Counted from the stretch's first letter, positions 8,251-17,867 are shown. The stretch: 54,061 bases of DNA from Chitinophagaceae bacterium UBA3961 (GCA_002385265.1 DGDD01000155.1:1-54061); one strand, 5' to 3'. Numbers and translations: made by a program. The notes: generated by a model from the sequence alone, not told the origin.

Positions 8251-10578
8251 TTAAAGACTTACATAAGACACATCAATGGTACAATTCACATTTCTTCCTT
8301 TATCATCGGTACAGGATACTTTGTTTTTTCCGGGATCAGGAACGAAATACAGTTTTGAGCCGGGAGCCGCCTCTTTGTAAAAGCGATCGTTCACATACCA
8401 ATACACGCGTGCTACATCATTGGCAACTTGACAAGATAATTGCAAGGGTTCTTTTCTTTTGGTATTGATAATGTACTCATGTCCGTTTTGAGGGGCTGTT
8501 ATTCGAGGAGCATTCGATTTGAACACGCGCTCACAATTTGGATTGTGAGGCGGTATTTGTGCGAAAGCTACATGATGATCGAGGTAATACTGTTTTAACT
8601 CCGGAGCCAATACAGGGAATAATTTTGAAACATAGCCGGAGGCGGGTGCGCATGTTTTGCAATACGAAATCCGATTATCAATTGATACCATAATTTCTTC
8701 TTTCGATTTGCAATGTTCTTGAGATGAGATCAAGGGAATAAAGTAGTCGGTTACCAAGTGTTCACAACTCGGTTCCGGAAGCAGTCCCGATTCGCCACAC
8801 ACTTGTCGCCAAGCGCAAGATTTCGGCATGTTGAACCAGGCTTCGTCTTCGTCGTAACTAAACGTATTGAACAATTGAAACAACAAGGGTGTAGCAGTAT
8901 TGGCGCCGCTCAATCCGGCCACACCGGTTCCATTAAAGTTTCCTAGCCAAACACCAATCGTATACTTACGGTTATATCCGATACTCCACGCATCGCGTCT
9001 GCCATAAGAAGTCCCGGTTTTCCAAGCAATTTTGGGCATGTGTTCAGTACTTTGCCAATTCAATGGAAAATCGGGTCTATTTACTTTTGAAAGCGTTTCA
9101 TGCAACATATAACAGGCTGGTTCACTTAAGACCCTAATTGGTTTTGCTTGTTTCAAAGAATCTTCGCGGGTTAAAATTGGGGGAAGGAACAGACCATTAT
9201 TAGGCAAAGCGCTGTACAAAGAAGTCAATTCCAACAAGCTTGCGCCACATCCTCCTAAAACCAAGCTCAATCCAAGTTTCTTTCGATCTTTTTGAATCTG
9301 TTTCAGCCCACCCTCACTCAACTTATCAATAAATGCCTCCGTTCCAATTTTATTGAGCATGTTCACAGCGGGAATGTTCAAAGAATGCTCCAAAGCATAT
9401 TCGATGCTCACTTTGCCATTAAACTGCTTGTCGTAGTTTTCAGGCGCATATCCGCTATAACTTACAGGCACATCCGAAACTACTGTCTTCGGCGTTACCA
9501 GTCCTTCATCGAAGGCCATTCCATATAAAAACGGCTTAAGCGTACTGCCGGGTTCCCGAATGGCACGCACTCCATTTACCTGACCTGCATCAATAGTGTC
9601 TTTAAAATTGGCTGATCCTAGGTATACCAACACTTTACGCGTTTCATTTTCTATGACCACAACGGCAGCTTGGTGAATGCCTAGCTGTTGTTGGCCTCTC
9701 ACGTAATCGGCCACTATTTTTTCTGCCTGCTGCTGCATTTCCAACCGTGTTGTGGTAACTACATTAGGATTGGTTGATTTGCGAAGTTCAGCAGCCAGGT
9801 GCGGTACGAATTTAGGACCGATGTTTCTAGAAGCCAGCAGGGGTTCATCTAAAGCGTCTTTGATCTCTTTTTCAGAAAACAACCCCGACTCTTTAAATCG
9901 AACCAACCACTTGTTTCGTTCGGCAACAATTCGATCGTTGTTTTTGCCTATAACCAAACTTGAAGGTCGGTTAGGGATGATCGAAAGCGCAGTGATCTCT
10001 GCTAATGAAAGATGATCCGGATTCTTGTTGAAATAGATCCAAGAAGCTGCCTTCATTCCCTCGATATTGCCGCCATAGGGCACCAAATTCACATACATTT
10101 GAAGGATCTCGTCTTTGGAATAATTCCATTCTAATTGAAATGCTCGAAACACTTCAACTGCTTTGTGCCAATACGTGCGCGACTTAGGCTCCAGCGCACG
10201 CGCAACTTGCATGGTGATGGTACTGGCGCCGGAACTTCTTCGGCCCGTTAGCAGGTTCTTAAAGAAAGCCCGAGCCATGGCAGCCGGATTGACTCCCGGA
10301 TGGTAATAAAAATATTGATCCTCTTTTTCAATGATGGTCTTCTTCAGCAGGGGAGCTATTTCATTCAATTCAGTGTACATCCGCCATTTCTGATCGGGAC
10401 TTAAATAGGCATGTAACAACGCACCTTTCTCATCTTGGATAAGAGTTGAATAGGTAATAGAAACTCGAAGGGGAAATAGGAGATTGAGAACTATAAGCAG
10501 TAATACAAAAATGACAAAACCGATGCCCCATTTTTTGCACCGGTTTAAAAAACGAAACAACCTGCCTCGATCTGCCAT
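8251..10578 (-). CDS. pbpC: Penicillin-binding protein 1C
   Basis: A bifunctional peptidoglycan synthase of 775 aa. A single N-terminal membrane segment (about 16-37) is followed by a GT51 glycosyltransferase domain with the catalytic-type EKEDQYFYYHPG motif (Glu86) and the motif STITMQVAR (119-127). The transpeptidase domain carries the three penicillin-binding motifs: S345-T-L-K348, S399-L-N401 and K520-T-G522. The C-terminal ~80 residues match the beta-sandwich BiPBP_C domain typical of PBP1C. It is first in a two-gene minus-strand operon with the macroglobulin gene. Class A PBPs polymerise and crosslink glycan at the outer face of the inner membrane; PBP1C is usually an accessory enzyme. 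All catalytic motifs appear intact. Confidence 0.95.
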   Translation of the reverse strand: MADRGRLFRFLNRCKKWGIGFVIFVLLLIVLNLLFPLRVSITYSTLIQDEKGALLHAYLSPDQKWRMYTELNEIAPLLKKTIIEKEDQYFYYHPGVNPAAMARAFFKNLLTGRRSSGASTITMQVARALEPKSRTYWHKAVEVFRAFQLEWNYSKDEILQMYVNLVPYGGNIEGMKAASWIYFNKNPDHLSLAEITALSIIPNRPSSLVIGKNNDRIVAERNKWLVRFKESGLFSEKEIKDALDEPLLASRNIGPKFVPHLAAELRKSTNPNVVTTTRLEMQQQAEKIVADYVRGQQQLGIHQAAVVVIENETRKVLVYLGSANFKDTIDAGQVNGVRAIREPGSTLKPFLYGMAFDEGLVTPKTVVSDVPVSYSGYAPENYDKQFNGKVSIEYALEHSLNIPAVNMLNKIGTEAFIDKLSEGGLKQIQKDRKKLGLSLVLGGCGASLLELTSLYSALPNNGLFLPPILTREDSLKQAKPIRVLSEPACYMLHETLSKVNRPDFPLNWQSTEHMPKIAWKTGTSYGRRDAWSIGYNRKYTIGVWLGNFNGTGVAGLSGANTATPLLFQLFNTFSYDEDEAWFNMPKSCAWRQVCGESGLLPEPSCEHLVTDYFIPLISSQEHCKSKEEIMVSIDNRISYCKTCAPASGYVSKLFPVLAPELKQYYLDHHVAFAQIPPHNPNCERVFKSNAPRITAPQNGHEYIINTKRKEPLQLSCQVANDVARVYWYVNDRFYKEAAPGSKLYFVPDPGKNKVSCTDDKGRNVNCTIDVSYVSL

Positions 10579-10684
10579 AAATGTAAATGTAGTATTACAG
10601 ATGACATGAAGTTGAGGCAGGTTGTATGGTGTGAAAAAAAATTAATAAATGGATGGCGGGAACTGTGTGTATTGTGTTTTTGGT

Positions 10685-10698
10685 GTTAGGCGTTAGGC
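10685..10698. repeat. Tandem GTTAGGC heptamer pair
   Basis: Two head-to-tail copies of GTTAGGC, preceded by the related ggtgttagg. It lies in the low-complexity gap upstream of pbpC. Confidence 0.6.
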
Positions 10699-10707
10699 TT
10701 TTTTTGA

Positions 10708-10760
10708 CCACAGATTCGCACCGATTAGAACGAATTGACACAGATTAGCCGCTGATATTC
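10708..10760. repeat. Degenerate ~11-nt repeat of the CACAGATT type
   Basis: The stretch contains CACAGATT, CACCGATT, AACGAATT, CACAGATTA and CGCTGATA at roughly 10-12 nt spacing, i.e. a decayed short-period array. No reading frame is supported. I know similar CACAGATT-rich intergenic strings from unrelated bacterial genomes, but I cannot check copies elsewhere in this one. Confidence 0.5.
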
Positions 10761-10781
10761 AATTAACCTGACTGCCGGCTG

Positions 10782-10821
10782 TTTAATTATTAATTCTTCA
10801 TTATTAATTATTAATTAATTA
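10782..10821. repeat. AT-only low-complexity tract (TTAATTA units)
   Basis: Repeated TTAATTA/TTATTAA words run into the stop codon of the DUF2807 gene. The AT-rich tract could help end that minus-strand transcript, but there is no GC-rich stem. Confidence 0.5.
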
Positions 10822-11541
10822 GTCCGCTTTCTTCACACTTCCCGCTCCGGAAACGTGCTGACTAATATCTGTTGCGCCACCGCGGTATTGAACAGAACCG
10901 GCACCGCTTACGCTCGCATCTAATTTAAGACTCGCGAATACATCGGCATCACCGGCACCTGAAATATCAACTTCTACCTCTTCGGCTTTTAAATCAAAGC
11001 AATGAGCATCGGCAGCGCCTGTTAAATTCAACTTCACCTTTCTTGTTTCACCGGTTAACTTCACGGTTCCTGATCCCGAAATTCCCGCTGATACCTCTGG
11101 AGCATCGATGTCCATCTTCACTTCACCGGCACCTGATATATCGAATCTGATCGGTGTTTTATTTACCAATTTTTCTTCGCCAATGATATCACAAGCACCT
11201 GAAACTTCAATACTCTTGTAATTAGGGGCTGATACAAATATTTTCAAATGACTACTAGGTCTTAAATTCACTCCATTCTTGGTTTTAACTTCTAGGGTTC
11301 CACCGTGTTCTTCAATTAAAATGTATTGTAAGAGGTTGTCATCTCCTTCCAATTTTACACTGAATTGAGAGTCTTGTGAAACATACACATCAAGGGCTCC
11401 ACTCACATCTACCGCGTCAAATCCTGAAACATTTCTTGATTGGGTGGTAATATTCCCGTTTCCTTTGATTCTCTTGCCTCCAATAAAGGAACAGGAAGCG
11501 ACGAAACTGATAACAAATAAGGCTAAAATGATCTTTTTCAT
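10819..11541 (-). CDS. Head-GIN/DUF2807 domain lipoprotein
   Basis: A 240-aa lipoprotein: signal peptide with lipobox VASC (Cys about 16), then an RIKGNGNITTQSRNVSGFD start typical of the DUF2807 'putative auto-transporter adhesin, head GIN' family. The body is a run of short beta-strands with recurring V(D)(I/V)SGAG(D/S) motifs, consistent with a right-handed beta-helix. Such proteins are widespread in Bacteroidota as surface or periplasmic lipoproteins of unknown role. It stands alone: upstream is the divergent guaA gene, downstream the repeat-rich gap. A TACCTTTC sequence (minus strand, 11561-11568) could be its -7 box. Confidence 0.85.
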   Translation of the reverse strand: MKKIILALFVISFVASCSFIGGKRIKGNGNITTQSRNVSGFDAVDVSGALDVYVSQDSQFSVKLEGDDNLLQYILIEEHGGTLEVKTKNGVNLRPSSHLKIFVSAPNYKSIEVSGACDIIGEEKLVNKTPIRFDISGAGEVKMDIDAPEVSAGISGSGTVKLTGETRKVKLNLTGAADAHCFDLKAEEVEVDISGAGDADVFASLKLDASVSGAGSVQYRGGATDISQHVSGAGSVKKAD

Positions 11542-11591
11542 GACTGGTTGGTTATATAGTGAAAGGTATTAATTCTCATATAATAGGACGC

Positions 11592-11607
11592 CGTTTTTTG
11601 AAAAACG
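11592..11607. promoter_or_regulatory. Palindrome between divergent DUF2807 and guaA genes
   Basis: CGTTTTT-TG-AAAAACG is a perfect 7-bp inverted repeat with a 2-nt centre, in the 144-bp divergent intergenic region. It could be an operator or merely structural; there is no further evidence. Confidence 0.35.
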
Positions 11608-11670
11608 TTACACTATTCTCAAACTTTCCCCAAAAGGCCCCGCCCGCCTCGGTCTAACCCTGAAATTAGC

Positions 11671-11678
11671 TATCTTTG
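11671..11678 (+). promoter_or_regulatory. Bacteroidota -7 box for guaA
   Basis: TATCTTTG matches the TAnnTTTG consensus exactly and ends 7 nt before the guaA ATG, so the transcript should have an extremely short leader or none. No convincing -33 TTTG is visible. Confidence 0.6.
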
Positions 11679-11685
11679 CGGCACC

Positions 11686-13218
11686 ATGACAGAAAAGATT
11701 CTTATTCTCGATTTTGGCAGTCAGTATACTCAATTGATTGCCCGCGCTGTACGCGAAGCCAATGTTTATTGCGAAATCATCCCTTATCACAAGCCCGTTG
11801 TTGCCGACCCGGCCCTAAAAGGTATCATTCTTTCCGGTTCTCCCTTCAGTGTAAACGAGCCCAACGCTCCTACTGTAGATATCGCCGCACTGCACGCTCA
11901 GTATCCGGTTTTGGGGGTATGTTATGGTGCCCAATTGACCGCCAAACAGTTTGGTGGCGATGTGGCAAAATCAAATAAAAGAGAGTACGGACGTGCTTTG
12001 ATGCAAAAAGCACAATCCGACCAACTCATCGATGATATCACTCAAAACAGTCAAGTTTGGATGAGTCACAGTGACTCCGTACTTCGCTTACCCGAGGGTT
12101 TTGAAGTTTTGGCCACCACTGAAAGCATCCCCTACGCCGCTTTCAAAAAAGTAGGCGCCGGCAATGCCCTCTATGGGGTACAATTTCACCCCGAAGTGTA
12201 CCATTCTACTGAAGGTAAAAAGCTGATTCGCAATTTCTTGGTAAATACTTGTGGTTGCAGTCAAGACTGGACCCCGGCGCACTTTATCACCGATACCGTA
12301 GCCGATTTGAAAAAACAGATTGGTGACCGCAAAGTGATCATGGCATTGAGCGGCGGAGTAGACAGTACTGTTGCTGCTACTCTCATCCACAGAGCTATTG
12401 GCGACCGCTTGTTCGGCATTTTTGTAGACAACGGTGTATTGCGAAAAGACGAATTCCAACAAGTATTGGACATCTATAAATCTATTGGCCTCAATGTAAA
12501 AGGGGTAGATGCAAAAGACCTTTTCTACAAAGAACTGGCCGGCAAAACCGATCCTGAAGCAAAACGCAAAACCATTGGAAAGCTCTTCATTGATGTGTTT
12601 CAAGAAGAATCCAAGAAAGTAGAAGGAATTGGCCTTTTAGGTCAAGGAACCATCTACCCCGATGTAATTGAAAGTGTATCGGTTCATGGACCTTCCGTAA
12701 CCATCAAAAGTCACCACAACGTAGGTGGCTTGCCCGATACCATGCATTTGGAACTGGTAGAACCCCTGCGTTTCCTTTTCAAAGACGAAGTACGCAGAGT
12801 TGGTGCCGAATTAGGCATTCCTTCCGATCTTTTACAACGCCATCCGTTCCCGGGACCAGGCTTAGCCATCCGCATTTTGGGGGAAATTACTCCGGAAAAA
12901 GTGGCACTTTTACAAGAGGCCGATTATCGATATATTAAAGGACTGAAAGACTTTAATTTGTACGATCAAGTATGGCAAGCAGGAACCATTCTGCTTCCGG
13001 TTAAAAGTGTGGGCGTAATGGGAGACGAAAGAACCTATGAATTTACAGTAGCCTTACGTGCAGTAACTTCAGTAGATGGAATGACAGCAGATTGGGCGCA
13101 CCTCCCTTATGATTTTCTGGCACACATTTCGAATGAGATCATCAACAATGTAAGAGGCATCAACCGTGTGGTATATGATATTAGTAGTAAACCACCTGCC
13201 ACCATTGAATGGGAATAA
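11686..13218 (+). CDS. guaA: GMP synthase (glutamine-hydrolysing)
   Basis: Converts XMP to GMP using ATP and glutamine in the cytoplasm, the last step of de novo GMP synthesis. The class I amidotransferase domain (about 1-190) has the nucleophile Cys79 in GVCYGAQ and the His168/Glu170 pair in FHPE. The ATP-pyrophosphatase domain follows with the PP-loop SGGVDS (222-227), and the C-terminal dimerisation domain ends in the usual PPATIEWE. Length (510 aa) is normal. The start is fixed by the N-terminal [11 protein letters not shown] motif. The next gene begins 10 nt after the stop, suggesting cotranscription. Confidence 0.98.
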   Translation: MTEKILILDFGSQYTQLIARAVREANVYCEIIPYHKPVVADPALKGIILSGSPFSVNEPNAPTVDIAALHAQYPVLGVCYGAQLTAKQFGGDVAKSNKREYGRALMQKAQSDQLIDDITQNSQVWMSHSDSVLRLPEGFEVLATTESIPYAAFKKVGAGNALYGVQFHPEVYHSTEGKKLIRNFLVNTCGCSQDWTPAHFITDTVADLKKQIGDRKVIMALSGGVDSTVAATLIHRAIGDRLFGIFVDNGVLRKDEFQQVLDIYKSIGLNVKGVDAKDLFYKELAGKTDPEAKRKTIGKLFIDVFQEESKKVEGIGLLGQGTIYPDVIESVSVHGPSVTIKSHHNVGGLPDTMHLELVEPLRFLFKDEVRRVGAELGIPSDLLQRHPFPGPGLAIRILGEITPEKVALLQEADYRYIKGLKDFNLYDQVWQAGTILLPVKSVGVMGDERTYEFTVALRAVTSVDGMTADWAHLPYDFLAHISNEIINNVRGINRVVYDISSKPPATIEWE

Positions 13219-13228
13219 ATAACATAAT

Positions 13229-14392
13229 ATGATTCGAGCGCTTACCATATTTATTGTTTTCAGTGTTCTTATTGCTCACCATGCAATAGCTCAAGACAGC
13301 ACCGGTAAGCGACGGATTGCAGTATTAGCCCCTCTTTATCTCGATACGTTGGTAGACGCCAATGGAAAACCGAAATTCGACAAAACCGTTCCGACTTATT
13401 TACTACCCGGATTGGATGTAGTGTCGGGCTTGCAACTGGCGGTGGATTCCCTTCAAAAAGACAGTATCAATTTAGATATCAAACTTTGGGACATTAAAGA
13501 CAAAAAATACCACCCTTCGCTGCTCGGTGATTCAGTAAAGAATATTGATGTATTAATTGGCTATGTGAGTTTGAATGAGGCGGCAATGTGGGCGCGCTAC
13601 GCAAAACAATGGCAAATCCCCTTTATCAATCTCAACCAACCTAATGATGCGGGTGTCACAGGCAACCCTTATTACTATATTCTTAATCCAACATTGGGAA
13701 CACACGTTAGCAATATCTATAAACACTTGCAGAAAAATCATCCGTTACAACCCATTGTTTATTTCAAAAAAATAGGTGCTGCGGAAGACAAACTTTTACA
13801 ATTCTTCCAGCAAGCAGAACGGAGTACTTCGGGTATTCCCTTGAAAATTAAATATGTAACGCTCACCGATACGCTAAGTGCTGATCAATTAGAAAGATAT
13901 TTAGACAGTACTAAAAATACGGTTTGTATATCCGGAAGCTTAGACTTAAAATTTGGTGCCACTTTCGCGAAGCAATTGGCCTCTCTATCGAAAAAATACA
14001 AAGCTACTTTGGTAGGAATGCCCAACTGGGAGTCGATTGATTTCTCAAGAGCTCAATACCGTGGCATCGACATTGTATATGGCCTTGCCACACACTTTTC
14101 AAACGACAACTTGGCTGTTCAGTACTATCAAAAATCAATCAAAAGCAAATATTTTGTTACGGGATCGGAAACAGTGCTTCGCACTTTTGAAACAGTATTA
14201 CTCACAGCTTTTGAAATAACTCAACCTGCCTATAAAAAAAGCAGTTCTCTCTTCTACGCTTACCCTAGTCTATTCGGTTCAATTGATTGGGCTCCGGTAA
14301 AAAATAGTAAGACCGGCGCTACCGATTTCATAGAAAACAAAAAAGTAGTTTTCATCAAGAAAACAGACGGCACCACCACTCGCTTGAATTAA
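13229..14392 (+). CDS. Periplasmic-binding-protein-like protein (type 1 fold)
   Basis: A 387-aa exported protein; signal peptide through about residue 22 (cleavage near AIA-Q). The mature part starts KRRIAVLAPLYLDTL and continues with alternating strands and helices (VDVLIGYVSLNEAAMWARYAK, IPFINLNQPND) like the type 1 periplasmic binding fold of branched-chain amino-acid ABC transporter receptors and related lipoprotein regulators. No permease or ATPase gene is nearby, so ABC transport is unlikely to be its local role. In other Bacteroidota, proteins of this class often carry LysM domains; I see none here. It sits 10 nt downstream of guaA and is probably cotranscribed, with no obvious functional link. 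Confidence 0.65.
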   Translation: MIRALTIFIVFSVLIAHHAIAQDSTGKRRIAVLAPLYLDTLVDANGKPKFDKTVPTYLLPGLDVVSGLQLAVDSLQKDSINLDIKLWDIKDKKYHPSLLGDSVKNIDVLIGYVSLNEAAMWARYAKQWQIPFINLNQPNDAGVTGNPYYYILNPTLGTHVSNIYKHLQKNHPLQPIVYFKKIGAAEDKLLQFFQQAERSTSGIPLKIKYVTLTDTLSADQLERYLDSTKNTVCISGSLDLKFGATFAKQLASLSKKYKATLVGMPNWESIDFSRAQYRGIDIVYGLATHFSNDNLAVQYYQKSIKSKYFVTGSETVLRTFETVLLTAFEITQPAYKKSSSLFYAYPSLFGSIDWAPVKNSKTGATDFIENKKVVFIKKTDGTTTRLN

Positions 14393-14425
14393 TCAACCTT
14401 TTCTTTGTTATGTTGTTATTGTGGT

Positions 14426-14590
14426 ATGTCGAAGGGCAACAAATCATACCTCCCGCAAAAGCCTTGCGAAGTCTGTGGCAGACCAATGACCTGGCGCAAG
14501 AAATGGGAAAAGAACTGGGAGCAAGTAAAATACTGCAGCGATCGCTGTAGAAAGAACGCGGGCTCGAAATCTTCTGCAATTACCAAATAA
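14426..14590 (+). CDS. DUF2256 zinc-ribbon miniprotein
   Basis: A 54-aa protein starting [20 protein letters not shown]. It matches the DUF2256 pattern: CxxC (CEVC), a basic aromatic stretch ([17 protein letters not shown]) and a second cysteine pair (CSDRC), presumably binding zinc. The frame is open upstream to a TTG at 14405, but the ATG at 14426 begins where the family begins, so I use it. Function unknown; the basic, Trp-rich ribbon suggests nucleic-acid binding (inference). It is 86 nt upstream of the helicase gene. Confidence 0.8.
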   Translation: MSKGNKSYLPQKPCEVCGRPMTWRKKWEKNWEQVKYCSDRCRKNAGSKSSAITK

Positions 14591-14676
14591 CTTACGCTAT
14601 TTTCTTCTTTTCAATTAAGAAAGAATCTCACGAAGGCTTCTACTGCCATCAAAAAGCTTTAGTAAATTGCTGATCC

Positions 14677-17166
14677 ATGTCGATTCTTCACCAAACTCCC
14701 GGTTATAAAGTCATACAGTCTCGAATGAAGGAGGTTGGCTTTCAGCCATTCCTTTTCCAAGAGCAAAGTTGGGAGGCGATTGTTTCCGGAAAAAGTGGTT
14801 TGGTAAATGCCCCCACCGGATGTGGTAAAACCTTTGCGGTATTCATGGGAGCATTGATTCAATTCATCAACGAACATCCAACACAGTATCAAACGAAGGC
14901 AAAAAACGGCTTACAACTTTTATGGATCACACCCCTGCGTGCTTTGGCAAAAGATATTGGGAGGGCTATGGAAGAAGTGATTGCGGGCCTGGGAATGCAA
15001 TGGCAGGTTGGAATCCGAAATGGCGATACTGAATTAAAAGAAAGAGCCAAACAGAAGCGGCAAATGCCGGAAGTATTGATCATCACTCCTGAAAGCTTGC
15101 ATTTGTTTCTCGGGCAAAAAGAATACACCAAGGTGGCCTCCTCTATTCGAATTATTGCAGTAGACGAATGGCATGAATTGCTTGGAAGTAAGAGAGGCGT
15201 TCAGGTAGAATTGGCGTTGTCGCGCCTCGCAGGCATTCGGAAAAACGGGCCACTATCATGTAGTATTTGGGGCATCAGTGCTACAATAGGAAACATGGAT
15301 GAGGCCTTAGAAACCTTAATGACACCCTTTCAAACCAATGGGGTGATCATCAAGGCGGCTTTAAGAAAAGAAGTAGCCGTGGATTCTATCTTCCCCGATG
15401 AAATTGAAAAATATCCCTGGGCAGGACACTTGGGATTGAAACTCGTAGATAAAGTATTGCCCATTCTTGAAGAAAGCAAAACCACCCTCATATTCATCAA
15501 TACCCGTGGCATGAGTGAGCTTTGGTATCAGGCATTGTTAACTGCTAACCCCGATTTGGCGGGAGCCATTGCCCTACATCACGGATCGATTGATAAAGAA
15601 CTTCGCGACTGGGTGGAAGAAAACCTTCATACCGGATCACTAAAAGCCGTTGTTTGTACAGCTTCCCTCGATTTGGGAGTTGACTTCCGACCGGTTGAAA
15701 CGGTAATACAAGTAGGCTCGCCAAAGGGAGTCGCTCGATTTCTACAACGTGCAGGAAGAAGCGGACACCGTCCCGACGAAGTCAGCAAAATCTATTTTCT
15801 CCCTACCCACTCTCTCGAACTAATGGAAGCTGCTGCTTTGAAATCGGCCATCGACGAATCGATGATTGAAAGCAAGCCCCCCTTGCTACTTTGCTTTGAT
15901 GCTTTGATACAATATTGCTGTACGCTTAGTTTAGGAGAAGGCTTTATTCCCGATCAAACCTTTGAAGAAATCAAAAACACAGTTTGCTTTAGAGACATTA
16001 CTCTTGATGAATGGCAACAAGTATTGCAACATATTGTAGATGGCGGAAATGCCCTTCAACAATACGATGAATACAAAAAAGTAATTTGGACCGGCGATCG
16101 CTATATGATTGCCAACAGGAAAATTGCCATGCGTCACCGCTTGCACATTGGTACCATTGTAAGCGATGCCATGCTAAAAGTGAAACTATTCTCCGGTGGA
16201 TTTATCGGAGTAATTGAAGAATATTTTATCTCAAGATTGGAACCGGGTGATGTATTCACCTTGGCCGGGAGAACCTTAGAATTGGTAATGATCAAAGATA
16301 TGACGGTGTTGGTGAAAAAATCAACTGCCAAAAAATCGCAAGTGCCAAGTTGGGTAGGCGGTAGAATGCCGCTGACAGCCAATATGGGTAAGAAACTGCG
16401 CGAGCAACTTAGTATTTGTGCAACTGCTTGTGAAACACCCGATGGATTTAAACCGTTGTCCAAAGAATTGCAAGCATTAGAGCCCTTGCTTCGATTGCAA
16501 CAAGAACGAAGCATTGTTCCGAAAGCCAATGAATTATTGATCGAACAAATTGCCACCAAAGACGGCTACCATTTATTCGTTTTCCCTTTTGAAGGACGAT
16601 TGGTGCACGAAGCCATGGCCGCAATTCTTGCCTATCGCATCAGTAAAATTCACCCCATCACTTTTTCGTTCGTAATGAATGATTACGGATTTGAATTACT
16701 CAGCGATCAGCCCATTCCAATAGACGACACCAATGTATACGAACTTTTTTCACCGGAAAACTTACTTGCGGATATACAAAGAAGTGTCAACTCTACTGAA
16801 ATGGCAAAGCGTAAATTCAGAGATATTGCGGTGATTGGTGGACTCATTTTTCAAGGCTACCCGGGTGAGCACAAAAAAGCGCGGCATTTGCAAGCCTCAG
16901 CCTCACTCATTTTCAAAGTATTCAATGACTATGATTCTAATAATCTCTTATTGAGGCAGGCCTACCAAGAAGTATTCGATCAACAAATGGAGGAAGTACG
17001 TTTAAGAGATATGTTGCACCGCATTCAAAACGGAACCATCGTACTAACCTTTCCGGAACGATTGACCCCGTTCTGCTTCCCAATAAAAGTAGACAGTTTG
17101 AGAGAAGACCTGTCGAGCGAAAAGCTGGAAGACAGAGTGAAAAAATTGATCCTCCAAAATAGTTAA
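14677..17166 (+). CDS. Ligase-associated DEXH-box DNA helicase (Lhr-like)
   Basis: An 829-aa superfamily 2 helicase. Walker A is APTGCGKT (45-52), motif II is D163-E-W-H166, motif III WGISATIGN, and motif VI QRAGRSGHRP. The C-terminal half holds the Lhr-type winged-helix and extension domains. The family 'ligase-associated DNA damage response DEXH box helicase' normally occurs with an ATP-dependent DNA ligase, an MBL-fold exonuclease and PdeM. PdeM follows here, but ligase and exonuclease are not in this window. Role: probably 3'-5' DNA translocation in DNA repair, in the cytoplasm. The start ATG at 14677 gives the usual N-terminus ahead of the Q-motif (FQPFLFQEQSW). Confidence 0.92.
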   Translation: MSILHQTPGYKVIQSRMKEVGFQPFLFQEQSWEAIVSGKSGLVNAPTGCGKTFAVFMGALIQFINEHPTQYQTKAKNGLQLLWITPLRALAKDIGRAMEEVIAGLGMQWQVGIRNGDTELKERAKQKRQMPEVLIITPESLHLFLGQKEYTKVASSIRIIAVDEWHELLGSKRGVQVELALSRLAGIRKNGPLSCSIWGISATIGNMDEALETLMTPFQTNGVIIKAALRKEVAVDSIFPDEIEKYPWAGHLGLKLVDKVLPILEESKTTLIFINTRGMSELWYQALLTANPDLAGAIALHHGSIDKELRDWVEENLHTGSLKAVVCTASLDLGVDFRPVETVIQVGSPKGVARFLQRAGRSGHRPDEVSKIYFLPTHSLELMEAAALKSAIDESMIESKPPLLLCFDALIQYCCTLSLGEGFIPDQTFEEIKNTVCFRDITLDEWQQVLQHIVDGGNALQQYDEYKKVIWTGDRYMIANRKIAMRHRLHIGTIVSDAMLKVKLFSGGFIGVIEEYFISRLEPGDVFTLAGRTLELVMIKDMTVLVKKSTAKKSQVPSWVGGRMPLTANMGKKLREQLSICATACETPDGFKPLSKELQALEPLLRLQQERSIVPKANELLIEQIATKDGYHLFVFPFEGRLVHEAMAAILAYRISKIHPITFSFVMNDYGFELLSDQPIPIDDTNVYELFSPENLLADIQRSVNSTEMAKRKFRDIAVIGGLIFQGYPGEHKKARHLQASASLIFKVFNDYDSNNLLLRQAYQEVFDQQMEEVRLRDMLHRIQNGTIVLTFPERLTPFCFPIKVDSLREDLSSEKLEDRVKKLILQNS

Positions 17167-17205
17167 TAAGCGGTCTTCTCCTTCAATGAGATGCACCGAG
17201 TTTTG

Positions 17206-17213
17206 TAAATTTG
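17206..17213 (+). promoter_or_regulatory. Bacteroidota -7 box before pdeM
   Basis: TAAATTTG lies only 3 nt before the ATG at 17217, predicting a leaderless transcript or one starting inside the gene. It lies in the 50-bp gap after the helicase gene, so pdeM may have its own promoter in addition to readthrough. Confidence 0.5.
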
Positions 17214-17216
17214 CGT

Positions 17217-17867
17217 ATGAATCAGCCTTACCCGATTTCCATTCGGCAGCAGCAGCTTTGGTTAAGTGCAGAGAGAGCCATTTTCTGGGAACAGGAACAA
17301 GCGCTCTTGCTTTCTGATTTGCATTTGGGTAAGTCGGGGCATTTCCGGAAATCAGGAATTCCCATGCCACAAGAACTGATCAAAAACGACCTGCATCGTT
17401 TAGTGACACTCATTCAATTTTTTAAGCCTAGAAAACTATTGATCGTTGGTGACTTGTTCCACAGTCACTACAACTTAGAATGGGATTGGTTTCATAAATG
17501 GGTGAAAGACTTAGGCACTTTAGATTGGAAACTAATTAGAGGGAATCATGATATTCTGGAAGACAAGCACTATGAAGAAGCCGGCATTGAAGTAATTCAT
17601 GGTTCTTATGAACTGGGGCCCTTCCAATTTACGCACGAAGCAGAAGAGCCAATTACAGATCGATATTTATTCAGCGGTCATATTCATCCGGGTGTATTAT
17701 TAAAAGGGTTGGGCAAACAAAGTTTGCGGTTCCCTTGTTTTCACTTCGGAAAAGACATGGCAGTTTTGCCTGCATTTGGAGCCTTTACAGGCTCGGTTGC
17801 ATTGGAAGCTTCCAAAACCGACAAAGTAATTGCAATTGTAGAAAAATCCTTGATTCCGGTACAATGA
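17217..17867 (+). CDS. pdeM: Ligase-associated DNA damage response endonuclease PdeM
   Basis: A 216-aa calcineurin-like metallophosphoesterase. Metal-binding motifs in order: LLSDLHLGK (Asp34, His36), IVGDLFHS, IRGNHD and SGHIHPG. These and the context (directly after the DEXH helicase) match the PdeM family of the ligase-associated repair cluster. Expected activity is metal-dependent phosphodiesterase/endonuclease on DNA. The frame opens with a TTG at 17211, but ATG 17217 gives the usual start and lies just after the -7 box. The stop overlaps the start of the next gene (ATGA), indicating translational coupling. Confidence 0.88.
   Translation: MNQPYPISIRQQQLWLSAERAIFWEQEQALLLSDLHLGKSGHFRKSGIPMPQELIKNDLHRLVTLIQFFKPRKLLIVGDLFHSHYNLEWDWFHKWVKDLGTLDWKLIRGNHDILEDKHYEEAGIEVIHGSYELGPFQFTHEAEEPITDRYLFSGHIHPGVLLKGLGKQSLRFPCFHFGKDMAVLPAFGAFTGSVALEASKTDKVIAIVEKSLIPVQ

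Noticed and set aside
17735..17863. Longer N-terminus for the deacetylase-family protein
   Set aside because: The extension overlaps most of the pdeM C-terminus in another frame and reads as non-homologous; the ATG at 17864 is at the family start.
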